Shown piece after piece: positions 9,454 through 17,128 of a stretch of 64,000 nucleotides of DNA. The stretch is from NCBI RefSeq assembly GCF_001441165.1, contig NZ_CP013126.1, positions 1,641,551-1,705,550 of the forward strand, read 5' to 3'. This DNA comes from Acidipropionibacterium acidipropionici. Lineage in GTDB: Bacteria > Actinomycetota > Actinomycetes > Propionibacteriales > Propionibacteriaceae. How positions within the stretch are numbered: position 1 is the first letter of the stretch; each line of letters starts with the position of its first letter. The translations under genes and the position numbers were made by a program. The notes under the pieces are model-generated. The model was not told the origin of the DNA. It did not search any database and saw only the letters and a list, made by a program, of their open reading frames with translations.

Positions 9454-11436
9454 TCAGATCGTGATGACGTCGCCGATCACCACCGAGCGGCTCTTGGGCA
9501 CCCGGAAGACCCTCGTCCGGTCGGCCTGGTTGCGCGACAGGGCCACGTACAGCCCCTTGCGCCACGACATCATCGAGCTGCGGGAGACCGGGGAGGCCGG
9601 GTCGGACCTGTCACCGCGGCGCACATCGGCCACCGACAGGAAGTAGATCGCCTCCGCCGGGTCGATCTCCAGTTCGGGCAGCGCGCCGATCGCCAGGTTC
9701 AGGGCCTTCGGGATGTCCTGGGAGTCGGCGAAGCCCACGTGGCACTCGACGTAGGAGATGCCGTCGCACGGATCCCCCAGGTCGGTGGCCCGGACCCGGT
9801 CGGCATGGCGGATATGGGGGACGTTCTCGTTGATGATGGAGACGATGACGTTGTGCTCGTGGAGCACATGGTTGAAGGTGAGGTTGTTGCGCATCGCCAG
9901 CGGTGTCGTCACCCGGTCCGGATGCGGATAGACGGCCAGCCCGGGAACCCGCGCCGGAGCATCCTTCCTGATGCGGGTCAGGAACTCCTCGAGCGGTCCC
10001 TCAGCCGCAGCCCGCTCGGTGAACACGAAGGCCGTGCCCTTGCGCCAGGTGCTCATCACCAGGATCACCGCCCCGGCGATCACCAGGGGGATCCATCCCC
10101 CCGATGCGATCTTGAGCACATTCGCGCAGAACAGCGTGAACTCCAGTCCGCCGATCACCACGGCGATGAGGACAACCCGCCACACCGGCCAGTGCCACAC
10201 CAGGCGAGCCAGGGTGAGGAACAGGCAGGTGGTGAGCAGCAGAGTGCCGGTGACCGCCAGGCCGTAGGCCGACGACAGCCGCGACGAGGACTGGAAGACG
10301 ACGATGAGCACCAGGACGCCGACGAACAGGATCCAGTTCACCTCGGGGATGTAGATCTGTCCGCCCTCCTGACGCGAGGTGTGATGGATCGACAGCCGGG
10401 GCATGATCCCCAGCCTCGATGCCTGGGAGGACATCGAGAAGGCCCCGGAGATGACGGCCTGGGAGGCGATGACGGTGGCCATGGTGGCCACCACCACCAG
10501 CGGCACCGTCGCCCAGCTCGGGGCCAGCCGGTAGAAGGGATTGTCGATCCACGAGGGGTGCGCCAGGATCATGGCTCCCTGGCCCAGGTAGTTCAGGGTG
10601 AGGGCCGGCAGCACCACCCAGAACCAGGAGACGCGGATCGGACGGGACCCGAAGTGCCCCATGTCGGCGTACAGGGCCTCGGCGCCGGTGACGGTCAGCA
10701 CCACGGCACCCATCGCCGCGAATGCGGGCCACGGGTCCTGGATCAGGAAGATGACCGCCCAGTGCGGCGACAGCGCCGTGAGGATCTCGGGACGGCGCAG
10801 GATCCACGGCACCCCCAGGACGGCCAGGCAGGTGAACCAGAGCGCCATGATCGGGCCGAAGGCCCGGCCGATGAAGGAGGGGCCGCGACGCTGCACGAGG
10901 AACAGGGCGCCCAGGATGACGATCGAGGCCGGAAGCACGACGTCGGCGAGCGCGGGATCGATGACCGCGACTCCCTCGATGGCGCTCATCACCGAGATCG
11001 CCGGGGTGATCACCGAGTCGCCGTAGAACAGCGCCGCACCGACCACCGCCAGCCCCAGGACGACAGGGGCCAGCCGGCCGTGGGCCGGCAGATGGCGTCT
11101 CAGCAGGGCCATGAGCGCCAGGATCCCGCCCTCGCCCTCGTTGTCGGCGCGCATCACCAGGGCCACGTACTTGACGCAGACGATGAGGAGGATCGCCCAG
11201 AACATCAGGGAGACGATGCCCATCACCTCGATGCGCCCCGGAGTCACCGCGTGGTGATCGATCGAGAAGACCGTCTGCATGGAGTACAGCGGCGAGGTGC
11301 CGATATCGCCGAAGACGACGCCCAGGGCGGCCAGGGCTAGCGGGCCCTTCCGCCTGGGCGAGCGCGGCTCCTCAGCAGTGCGGGGCGGGTGCGGATCCTC
11401 AGGGGCACGGGGGGAGAGCCACCGACGATCAATCAC
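9454..11436 (-). CDS. kup: Kup-type potassium uptake permease
   Basis: This KUP/HAK/KT K+:H+ symporter has about 12 membrane helices over residues 40-460 and a cytoplasmic C-terminal domain. The first helix carries the family signature G-V-V-F-G-D-I-G-T-S-P-L-Y; later landmarks are F-Y-G-D-S-V-I-T-P-A-I-S and A-L-Y-A-D-M-G-H-F-G. I chose GTG at 11436 because TGGAG lies 5 bases upstream. An in-frame ATG at 11550 has no ribosome-binding site, gives a basic low-complexity extension, and would leave only 36 bases to the divergent gene. Kup normally works without KdpDE; here it heads the same transcription unit as kdpD and kdpE. Confidence 0.92.
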   Translation of the reverse strand: MIDRRWLSPRAPEDPHPPRTAEEPRSPRRKGPLALAALGVVFGDIGTSPLYSMQTVFSIDHHAVTPGRIEVMGIVSLMFWAILLIVCVKYVALVMRADNEGEGGILALMALLRRHLPAHGRLAPVVLGLAVVGAALFYGDSVITPAISVMSAIEGVAVIDPALADVVLPASIVILGALFLVQRRGPSFIGRAFGPIMALWFTCLAVLGVPWILRRPEILTALSPHWAVIFLIQDPWPAFAAMGAVVLTVTGAEALYADMGHFGSRPIRVSWFWVVLPALTLNYLGQGAMILAHPSWIDNPFYRLAPSWATVPLVVVATMATVIASQAVISGAFSMSSQASRLGIMPRLSIHHTSRQEGGQIYIPEVNWILFVGVLVLIVVFQSSSRLSSAYGLAVTGTLLLTTCLFLTLARLVWHWPVWRVVLIAVVIGGLEFTLFCANVLKIASGGWIPLVIAGAVILVMSTWRKGTAFVFTERAAAEGPLEEFLTRIRKDAPARVPGLAVYPHPDRVTTPLAMRNNLTFNHVLHEHNVIVSIINENVPHIRHADRVRATDLGDPCDGISYVECHVGFADSQDIPKALNLAIGALPELEIDPAEAIYFLSVADVRRGDRSDPASPVSRSSMMSWRKGLYVALSRNQADRTRVFRVPKSRSVVIGDVITI

Positions 11437-11586
11437 AGGAACTCCAGACGACGAGGTCACCGGCGTCGGGCGCCGGGACGCCCGGACGGGCGCGAGGAAC
11501 CATGCAACCCGCCGGACCGGGGGTCTCTTTACCGTCCTTACGGAATCCATACGGCACGGGGGCGCTTCCGCACACTCCCCATACGG
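11437..11586. promoter_or_regulatory. Divergent promoter region, kup / DUF4118 gene
   Basis: These 150 bases separate the start codons of two divergent potassium-related genes. Short repeats of CCATACGG occur at the right edge (11548-11555 and 11579-11586) and CCTTACGGAATCC lies just before. They are plausible KdpE operator pieces only because of their position; no known KdpE site was matched. Confidence 0.35.
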
Positions 11587-12408
11587 ATGACGCCGCCGCC
11601 CGCGAGTTCCATGGATGCCATGAGTGAGAATTCGTCGGGCGGTCCTGTCTCGAACAGCACTGTCTCGAACAGCTCAGGCTCGAACAGCTCAGGCTCGAAC
11701 ACCTCAGGCTCGAACAGCTCAGGCTCGAACACCTCAGGCTCGAGCGGCTCAGTGCTGGCGGTCGCGGTCGGCGCGCCGATTCTCGTCGCCGCCCTGCTCG
11801 GCGCGATCGCCCCGGCTCTCGACCCGGCCGCGAGCGCACTGCTGCTCGTTCTGGTGATCGTGGCCGTCACCCTTCGCGGCGACTGGCTGGCCGATCTCCT
11901 GGCGGTCCTCGCATCGGCGGCCGGGTTCGACTTCTTCCTCACCGCCCCGGTCCACAGCCTCAAGATCGGCAGCGTCCCCGAGATCGAGGTGACCGTCGCC
12001 ATGCTGCTGGTGGGCGCAGCGATCGGGGCGTTGTCGATGTGGGCGCGCTCCCGTGACGCCGCCGCCATCCAGCGCAGCGACTACCTCGCGGAGATCTCCC
12101 GCGCCGCGTCGTCGCACCCCTCGGCGGCCTCGGTCGCCGCCGCCCTGGCGAAGGTCCTCGGCGCCGACGACGGCGAGTGGATCGAAGGGACGCCGCCGCC
12201 CGGCGACGCGCTGGTGAGCGCTCCCGACACGATGGTGATCTCCGGTGCCCGCAGCGACCCGTCGCGCACCGGCCTGCCCACCGACAGGTTCATCTGCTTC
12301 CCGGCGGGCACCGGATATGTGAGGGTCTCGGCCGGCTCGAAGGTGGTGATCCCCGCCCCGGACCAGCTGCGGGCGGCCTGCCTGATGGCGTCGCGCATCG
12401 TCGGTTGA
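11587..12408 (+). CDS. DUF4118 membrane protein, KdpD-like sensor module without kinase
   Basis: The protein is about 273 residues. After a low-complexity Ser/Asn/Gly tract (residues about 20-56) come four closely spaced membrane helices (about 57-150) with F-D-F-F-L-T-A-P-V-H-S-L-K-I near residue 120, the DUF4118 signature of KdpD's membrane domain. A soluble part of about 120 residues follows, with no HisKA or ATPase motif. It is divergent from kup-kdpDE, so it may modulate or titrate KdpD, or report membrane state through its own soluble domain (inference). Several in-frame ATGs (11587, 11611, 11620) are possible starts; I kept the first. The repeat tract is described separately. Confidence 0.75.
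   Translation: MTPPPASSMDAMSENSSGGPVSNSTVSNSSGSNSSGSNTSGSNSSGSNTSGSSGSVLAVAVGAPILVAALLGAIAPALDPAASALLLVLVIVAVTLRGDWLADLLAVLASAAGFDFFLTAPVHSLKIGSVPEIEVTVAMLLVGAAIGALSMWARSRDAAAIQRSDYLAEISRAASSHPSAASVAAALAKVLGADDGEWIEGTPPPGDALVSAPDTMVISGARSDPSRTGLPTDRFICFPAGTGYVRVSAGSKVVIPAPDQLRAACLMASRIVG
11650..11754 (+). repeat. 15-bp coding minisatellite, 7 units
   Basis: Seven tandem 15-base units, consensus TCGAACAGCTCAGGC with CAC/CAG alternation in the middle and diverged first and last units. Each encodes S-N-(S/T)-S-G. The unit is a multiple of three, so copy-number change would alter the length of the N-terminal tail without breaking the frame. Confidence 0.95.
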
Positions 12409-12515
12409 CGCCGCCGGCCCGGCGACGACCGGGGGGCGTTGTCGTGGCCAGGGGAGTGGGGCTCGTCCCGGAGGGGGCCGTGGTCCGGTCCGGGACGCAG
12501 ACCCCCGGGCGTAGA

Positions 12516-13925
12516 ATGTCAGCACATATGTCACATCTGAATACGGGCGCGTCATCCCGAGTCCGGGAAGGTCTGCCGAGCGCCTCCATGCCGTCATCGC
12601 CGCTGCCATCGCCGTCCTCAGACCGGGGCGCCCCCTCGGCCGCCCGGCGCGCCGTCATCCCTGCCGTCACGTTCCTGGTCTTCGTCTCCCTGTTGCGCTC
12701 CCCGATCACCGCGATTCCGCCGCTGCTCGGGCGGATGGGCGCCGATCTCGGCATGAGCGCCGGCCAGATGGGGGCCCTCACCTCGATCCCGGTGTTCTGC
12801 TTCGGTGTCCTCACCCCGGTCGCCTCGGTGGTGCTGCGGAGCCTCGAGGTGAACGTCGCCGCGCTGTGGACACTCGGGATCATCATCGTCGGCGCCCTCG
12901 TGCGTTCCTCGGGATCGGTGTGGGCCGCATTCGGGGGCACGGCCGTGATCGCCGCCGGGATGACGATGGGCAATCTCATCGCCCCGATGGTGATCGCCCG
13001 CGACTTCCGCAGCCGCACGGCTCTGATGACGGCCTCCTACTCCGCGTCGATCAATGTCGCGGTCACCCTCTCGACGGCCCTGGCGGTTCCGCTGGCCCTG
13101 GTGATCGGGTGGCAGGGGTCCTCGGCCGCCTGGGCTCTGGTGCCCGGCATCGTGGCGGCCGTCATCTGGTGGAAGGTGTTTCCTCCCCACGGCCGGGGCT
13201 CGGAGGCCGCCCTCGTCGCGGAGCGACGGTCCCGCAACACGGTCGCGGAGCGACGGTCCCGCAGCGCTGTCGCGGAGCGACGGTCCCGCAGGTCCGGGGT
13301 CAGGGCGTCCGGGGTGCGGATCGCCTCCTGGCCGCTGGCCTGGATCATGGCCGCGGCCTTCGCCGGCCACAACTTCTCCTACTACTCGGTGGTCGCCTGG
13401 CTGCCCACCGCGCTGCGCGAGACGGCCGGGATGGGGGAGTCGGGAGCCGGAGTGGCCTCCAGCGTCTTCCAGATCACCGCCGTCATCGGGCCGCTGATGG
13501 TCCCGGTCATGATGAATCGGCTCGGCTGGCCGATGACGCGAATCATCGGCGTCATCTGCTGCGCATGGCTTGCCCTGCCCTTCGGGATGCTGCTGGCACC
13601 CGGTGTCTGGTTCGTCTGGTGCGTCCTGGGAGGCATGGCCCAGGGGGCCTTCTTCAGCGCCCTGTTCACCGTCGTCATCCAGCGCACCGCAACCCCTGAC
13701 GAGAACCGCCGGCTCACCGCTCTCATCCAGACCACCGGATACATCGTCGCCGCCCTCGGGCCGGTGCTCGTCGGTCAGGTGCATGCCGCCGTCGGCGGAT
13801 GGTCGCTGCCCTTCGGGATCATCGGTACCGGCACCGTCATCATGACGATCTGCGCTGTCATCGCCGTGCGCGATCGGTCCACACCGCCCGGGCGCATCGA
13901 GATCACCGCTACCCAGGGCAGGTAG
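12516..13925 (+). CDS. CynX/NimT-family MFS transporter
   Basis: This is a 469-residue major facilitator with 12 predicted helices. It resembles cyanate/2-nitroimidazole transporters: L-R-S-P-I-T-A-I-P-P-L-L near residue 60, Q-M-G-A-L-T-S-I-P-V-F-C-F-G near 85, and G-A-F-F-S-A-L-F-T-V near 380. Substrate is unknown; this family includes exporters and importers of small anions and drugs. Starts at 12516 or 12528 are both possible. TAGAAT at 12512-12517 could be a -10 box placing the transcript start next to the second ATG, so the message may be nearly leaderless (inference). The cytoplasmic loop between the two six-helix halves contains three copies of V-A-E-R-R-S-R. Confidence 0.82.
   Translation: MSAHMSHLNTGASSRVREGLPSASMPSSPLPSPSSDRGAPSAARRAVIPAVTFLVFVSLLRSPITAIPPLLGRMGADLGMSAGQMGALTSIPVFCFGVLTPVASVVLRSLEVNVAALWTLGIIIVGALVRSSGSVWAAFGGTAVIAAGMTMGNLIAPMVIARDFRSRTALMTASYSASINVAVTLSTALAVPLALVIGWQGSSAAWALVPGIVAAVIWWKVFPPHGRGSEAALVAERRSRNTVAERRSRSAVAERRSRRSGVRASGVRIASWPLAWIMAAAFAGHNFSYYSVVAWLPTALRETAGMGESGAGVASSVFQITAVIGPLMVPVMMNRLGWPMTRIIGVICCAWLALPFGMLLAPGVWFVWCVLGGMAQGAFFSALFTVVIQRTATPDENRRLTALIQTTGYIVAALGPVLVGQVHAAVGGWSLPFGIIGTGTVIMTICAVIAVRDRSTPPGRIEITATQGR
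13215..13290 (+). repeat. 27-bp coding tandem repeat, 3 units
   Basis: GTCGCGGAGCGACGGTCCCG recurs at 13215, 13242 and 13269, an exact 27-base period. It encodes a nine-residue repeat, V-A-E-R-R-S-R-x-x, forming a positively charged cytoplasmic loop in the CynX-like transporter. Confidence 0.95.
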
Positions 13926-13932
13926 GGCTGTC

Positions 13933-13989
13933 CAGCGAGATACCGGGGGTCTCGGACAGAAACACCACGCGGGCCGCCATGTCTCGCTG
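13933..13989. terminator. Imperfect hairpin between convergent genes
   Basis: CAGCGAGA at 13933-13940 pairs with TCTCGCTG at 13982-13989, with a long GC-rich interior. It lies between the 3' ends of the CynX-like transporter and the convergent aldo/keto reductase. Its left half resembles the left arm of the much better hairpin at 58918 (CAGCGAGA, GGGGGT, GGACA in the same order), so both may be copies of one dispersed element. Confidence 0.5.
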
Positions 13990-14010
13990 AAATGCCCGGA
14001 AGGCTGGACG

Positions 14011-15090
14011 TCAGAGCTGGGCAGCGGTGGTGGCGATGATGTCCCGATCGGCCTCGCTGAGGCGATCCGAGGCCAGATCGGCCTGGTGCCAGAACGGGTA
14101 CCGGACCGGCGGCGGGCTCACCCGGGAGATCGCCGCCACATCGTCATCGTCGAGCCTGAGGCTCAAGGACTCCAGGGAGGCCTTCAGCTGCTCGGTGTTC
14201 CGGGCGCCGACAACAACGTTGGTGACGCCGGGGCGGGTCAGCAGCCATGCCAGATCGACGGCGGGAACCGGGACGCCGTGCCTGCGGGCGATCTCGTCGA
14301 GGACGTCGACCATGGTGTACAAATTCTCCCAGTCCTGGATGCGCACGTCGCTGCCGTCGCCATCGCTCATCCGGGTACCCTGCTGGGGCCGGCTGCCCCG
14401 CCGGTACTTGCCGGTGAGCAGGCCCATCGCCATCGGGCTCCACACCTGGGTGCCGATCCCCTGGTCTATGGCCGCCGGGATCATCTCGTACTCGGCCTCG
14501 CGGGCCTGCGGCGTGTAGTAGATCTGCTGGCTGACCGGGCGGATGAAGCCGTGACGGTCGCACACCATCAGAGCCTTCATGAACTGCCATGAGGTGAAGT
14601 TGGAGACGCCGTAGTAGCGGATCTTCCCCGAACGCACCAAGGAGTCCATCGTGCCCAGCGACTCCTCCAGCGGCGTCTGCCCGTCCCACTCGTGAAGGTG
14701 GTAGAGGTCGAGATGGTCGCGGCCCAGTCTCCTCAGCGACTTGTCGACTTGGTCGAGGATGTGCCAGCGCGACTGGCCTCCGTCATTGGGGCCGGGGCCC
14801 ACCACCATGCGCACCTTCGACGTCACCATCAGCGAATCGAACTCCCGGGAACTGCTCAGAGCCTGTCCGAGGATCTCCTCGGCGTCTCCGGTGGAGTAGT
14901 AGTTCGCGACGTCGACCATGGTGATGCCCGCCTCCTGGGCGGTGGCGAGCAGGTCCGCCGCCTCGGGGGCCTGCACGTGGCCGAAGTGCTCCATGCCGTG
15001 GGACCCGCCCAGGGTGATCGCCCCGAGCGTCAGCGGGCTGACACGCAGCCCGCAGGTGGGTGCGAGTTGCCGGTAGAGATCTGTGGTCAT
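14011..15090 (-). CDS. Aldo/keto reductase
   Basis: This 359-residue (alpha/beta)8-barrel NADPH-dependent oxidoreductase belongs to the YghZ/AKR14-like or Kv-beta-like group. The catalytic tetrad can be placed: Asp in M-V-D-V-A near residue 60, Tyr in N-Y-Y-S about 65, Lys in V-T-S-K-V about 91, His in L-Y-H-L-H-E-W-D about 130. The NADP-binding end is also present (V-V-V-G-A-R-N-T-E-Q-L near 300). Substrate is probably small carbonyls or methylglyoxal-type aldehydes (family knowledge). It is transcribed leftwards, just downstream of chaB and probably with it (62-base gap). Confidence 0.9.
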   Translation of the reverse strand: MTTDLYRQLAPTCGLRVSPLTLGAITLGGSHGMEHFGHVQAPEAADLLATAQEAGITMVDVANYYSTGDAEEILGQALSSSREFDSLMVTSKVRMVVGPGPNDGGQSRWHILDQVDKSLRRLGRDHLDLYHLHEWDGQTPLEESLGTMDSLVRSGKIRYYGVSNFTSWQFMKALMVCDRHGFIRPVSQQIYYTPQAREAEYEMIPAAIDQGIGTQVWSPMAMGLLTGKYRRGSRPQQGTRMSDGDGSDVRIQDWENLYTMVDVLDEIARRHGVPVPAVDLAWLLTRPGVTNVVVGARNTEQLKASLESLSLRLDDDDVAAISRVSPPPVRYPFWHQADLASDRLSEADRDIIATTAAQL

Positions 15091-15152
15091 GGTTGTCCTC
15101 CCACCTCAATGGTTCTCCGGTGCCGGCTGTTCACGGGACCGCGAGAGCGGCC

Positions 15153-15380
15153 TCAGCGGCGGTGCCACTTCCCGTCCTCGCCCTTGGAGTAGGACTCCTT
15201 GACGGCGGCCCAGGCCACCTTGTGTGCTGCGGCCTCCCGATCCTCGTTGCCCCGGCGCTCCGACGGATCCTTGTACTGGTCGAAGGCGCTGTTGTAGGCC
15301 TCCTTGTAGATGTCCTGGGCGTGCATGGGAAGCACCCGCTGCACCGATTCGGGCAGGTCATTGGTGTCTGTGTACGGCAT
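15153..15380 (-). CDS. chaB: ChaB family protein
   Basis: This 75-residue basic/acidic soluble protein matches the ChaB family along its whole length: L-P-E-S-V-Q-R-V-L-P near residue 9, A-Q-D-I-Y-K-E-A-Y-N-S-A about 22, A-H-K-V-A-W-A-A-V-K about 52. ChaB is annotated as a cation transport regulator, but no ChaA antiporter is next to it, so the name is only a family label. In actinobacteria similar proteins often sit among stress genes, as here. Length is typical. Confidence 0.88.
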   Translation of the reverse strand: MPYTDTNDLPESVQRVLPMHAQDIYKEAYNSAFDQYKDPSERRGNEDREAAAHKVAWAAVKESYSKGEDGKWHRR

Positions 15381-15832
15381 CTCCGCTCCTTCTCGTCCAA
15401 CGTCTTCTTCTCGTCTGACGGGGGGACCCAGATCGGGCCGTAATGCTGGAAAAGCCTTCGACGGCTGTCCACCGCCATTACGGGAGGTCCTTTTCTGAGG
15501 CTGTTCCCATCACTGCTGCATGCTCCGGACGGTACCCCGGGATGCCGTCATATCAAAGGTGCTGCGCAGACTTTCCATGAGGTCTTTCGGGCGGGTCGTT
15601 CCGTGGAGCTGGTCGTGGTCGGCAACGGATGGTATCCGCCCGCGGAGCCGGTGTCCTCACCCTTGAGGATGTGCTGGTCGGCCACTGGGGCAGCACCGGG
15701 GCGGTCTCTGTGGGAACTGCCGGAGTGAGGACTGGATATCTCGGGAAAAATTCCGTCACGCCTTGTGTCGAACGTGGGCTGCGTCATCGTGGGCGATGGA
15801 AGGAGAACCTCTATTCCTGAAAGGAGTGGACC
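15381..15832. other. Intergenic region, about 450 bases
   Basis: No frame in this stretch shows a domain, a good ribosome-binding site or actinobacterial codon use. A moderately A/T-rich segment (15735-15760) precedes the next gene, which has a GAAAGGAG ribosome-binding site ending 7 bases before its ATG. It should hold divergent promoters for chaB and the small gene at 15833. Confidence 0.5.
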
Positions 15833-16081
15833 ATGACCGACACGATCGAATTCGAGGAGACCGGTCAGGTCACCGGCATCAGGGACAAGAACTACAACCT
15901 CACGTGGTTCCTCCAGTCCTGCCTGGAGAACGCCCTCCGCCTGCAGACGTACATCGCCGACGCAGAAGCCTCCGGCGACACCCAGCTCGTCGAGCTGTTC
16001 ACGAAGGCCCAGGCCAACTCGCAGAAGGGGGCCGAGCTGGCCAAGCCGCTGCTGGCCTCCCGTCTCGTCCGGGAGGAGTGA
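15833..16081 (+). CDS. Small helical hypothetical protein
   Basis: This 82-residue soluble protein is mostly helical, acidic at the start. It is preceded by a strong GAAAGGAG ribosome-binding site. Landmarks are N-Y-N-L-T-W-F-L-Q-S-C-L near residue 22 and A-Q-A-N-S-Q-K-G-A-E near 61. I do not recognise a named family, though the pattern recalls short proteins seen beside stress genes in other actinobacteria. It is followed after 3 bases by a Cys-rich gene, so the two are almost certainly co-transcribed and probably act together. Confidence 0.7.
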   Translation: MTDTIEFEETGQVTGIRDKNYNLTWFLQSCLENALRLQTYIADAEASGDTQLVELFTKAQANSQKGAELAKPLLASRLVREE

Positions 16082-16084
16082 ATC

Positions 16085-16321
16085 ATGGCCGTCTGTCAGG
16101 TGTGCGGCAATGAGTACGACAGGCCGTTGGCGGTGACCCAGGACAACCGAACCGGGGTCTACGACAGCTTCGAGTGCGCCATCCATGACATGGCTCCGCG
16201 ATGTATGCACTGCGGTTGTCAGATCCTCGGCCACGGCGTCCAGGTGGATTCGGAGATCTTCTGCTGCGCGCACTGCGCCTCCAGTGCGACGGGGGACACC
16301 GCCGTCACCGACCGGTCCTGA
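16085..16321 (+). CDS. Small Cys-rich, probably zinc-binding protein
   Basis: This 78-residue protein has cysteine pairs C-Q-V-C near residue 4, C-M-H-C-G-C near 39 and C-C-A-H-C near 59, plus histidines that could complete two zinc sites. It is reminiscent of short prokaryotic metallothionein/zinc-ribbon proteins, but I cannot assign a family. It may store or buffer metal, or bind nucleic acid. It sits 3 bases after the gene at 15833 and upstream of the fur-katG pair, which fits a metal/oxidative-stress context. Confidence 0.7.
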   Translation: MAVCQVCGNEYDRPLAVTQDNRTGVYDSFECAIHDMAPRCMHCGCQILGHGVQVDSEIFCCAHCASSATGDTAVTDRS

Positions 16322-16379
16322 TCCCGCCGAGCCGGCCGGCGCCCGCGGGCCGCACCGTGGGCGTCGGCACACGCAGGAG

Positions 16380-16439
16380 CCACTCCCAACACGCCGTCCC
16401 CGGTCCCTGGCGGGCGCCACGACGGCATGTTGGGAGTGG
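16380..16439. terminator. 19-bp inverted repeat upstream of fur
   Basis: CCACTCCCAACACGCCGTC at 16380-16398 pairs with GACGGCATGTTGGGAGTGG at 16421-16439 with one mismatch (a G-U pair if read from the minus strand) around a 22-base loop. It could end the small-gene transcript or act as a regulatory structure. No T-run follows. Confidence 0.7.
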
Positions 16440-16465
16440 CCATTCCATGTGTATCCAGGGAACAT

Positions 16466-16498
16466 TTGCAAGACTAAAAACAGTGCTAGGGTCAAAAC
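16466..16498 (+). promoter_or_regulatory. Probable leaderless fur promoter
   Basis: TTGCAA at 16466-16471 and TAGGGT at 16487-16492 are separated by 15 bases, within an A/T-rich patch. The fur ATG begins 6 bases after the -10 candidate and no Shine-Dalgarno sequence is present, so the message is likely leaderless. Mycobacterial furA is known to be leaderless and autoregulated at an A/T-rich site over its promoter; this resembles that arrangement. Confidence 0.55.
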
Positions 16499-17047
16499 AT
16501 GACCACGACATCGCGACCCAGCAGCGCCCCCGCCCGCGCCACCGTCGGCGCCGGAGCACCGGACTGGTCGGAGGAGCTGCGGGAGTCCGGCCTGCGCATC
16601 ACCTCCGGTCGCATCGCCGCGCTGGAGTACCTCAGCGAGCACCCCCACAGCACGGTCGCCGAGATCCTGCGCGCCCTGCGCAAGAATCACCCCAGCCTGT
16701 CCACCCAGTCGGTCGGCAATATCGTGCGGGACCTCGCCCGTTACGGGATGATCCGTCGCATCGACCTGCCCGATTCGGGTGCCGCCCGCTACGAGACCCG
16801 GGTCGGCGACAACCACCACCACATCCAGTGCATCATCTGCGGACGGATCAAGGACGTCGACTGTGTCGTCGGCCACGCCCCCTGCCTGACCCCGTCCAAC
16901 ACCCAGGGCATGCGCATCCTCGAGGCCGACGTCACCTTCCGCGGCGTCTGCGCCGAGTGCGAGCGCAAGAACCCGAACTTCCCGGCGCTGCGCACCCGCG
17001 CCGCCAGGCGGAGGCCGATGAGGCGCAGACCGCCCCTGCGGGGCTGA
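16499..17047 (+). CDS. furA: Fur-family metalloregulator (FurA/PerR-like)
   Basis: The 182-residue protein has a winged helix in the N-terminal half (residues about 20-100: L-R-E-S-G-L-R-I-T-S-G-R, then T-V-A-E-I, S-T-Q-S-V-G-N-I-V-R-D-L). The dimer/metal domain has the H-H-H-H-I-Q-C-I-I-C-G motif near residue 101 and the second pair C-A-E-C near 157. At 182 residues it is longer than the usual 140-150; an unstructured N terminus and an arginine-rich tail account for this. It lies 81 bases upstream of katG in the same direction, the classic actinobacterial furA-katG pair, so it probably represses katG and itself until peroxide inactivates it. Confidence 0.92.
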   Translation: MTTTSRPSSAPARATVGAGAPDWSEELRESGLRITSGRIAALEYLSEHPHSTVAEILRALRKNHPSLSTQSVGNIVRDLARYGMIRRIDLPDSGAARYETRVGDNHHHIQCIICGRIKDVDCVVGHAPCLTPSNTQGMRILEADVTFRGVCAECERKNPNFPALRTRAARRRPMRRRPPLRG

Positions 17048-17128
17048 CCTCCAAGGGCCGACGACCCCCAAGAACTCCCGGAGCCCCGATCAGGGCCCCG
17101 GGCCCGAACGAAGAAAGGAACTGCCTGT

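Noticed and set aside
9739-11340. 533-codon plus-strand frame opposite kup
   Set aside because: Low-complexity Asp/His/Gln/Arg composition typical of antisense high-G+C frames; kup on the other strand is unmistakable.
11650-11754. CRISPR-like array
   Set aside because: Units are contiguous 15-mers without spacers and lie inside a coding frame.
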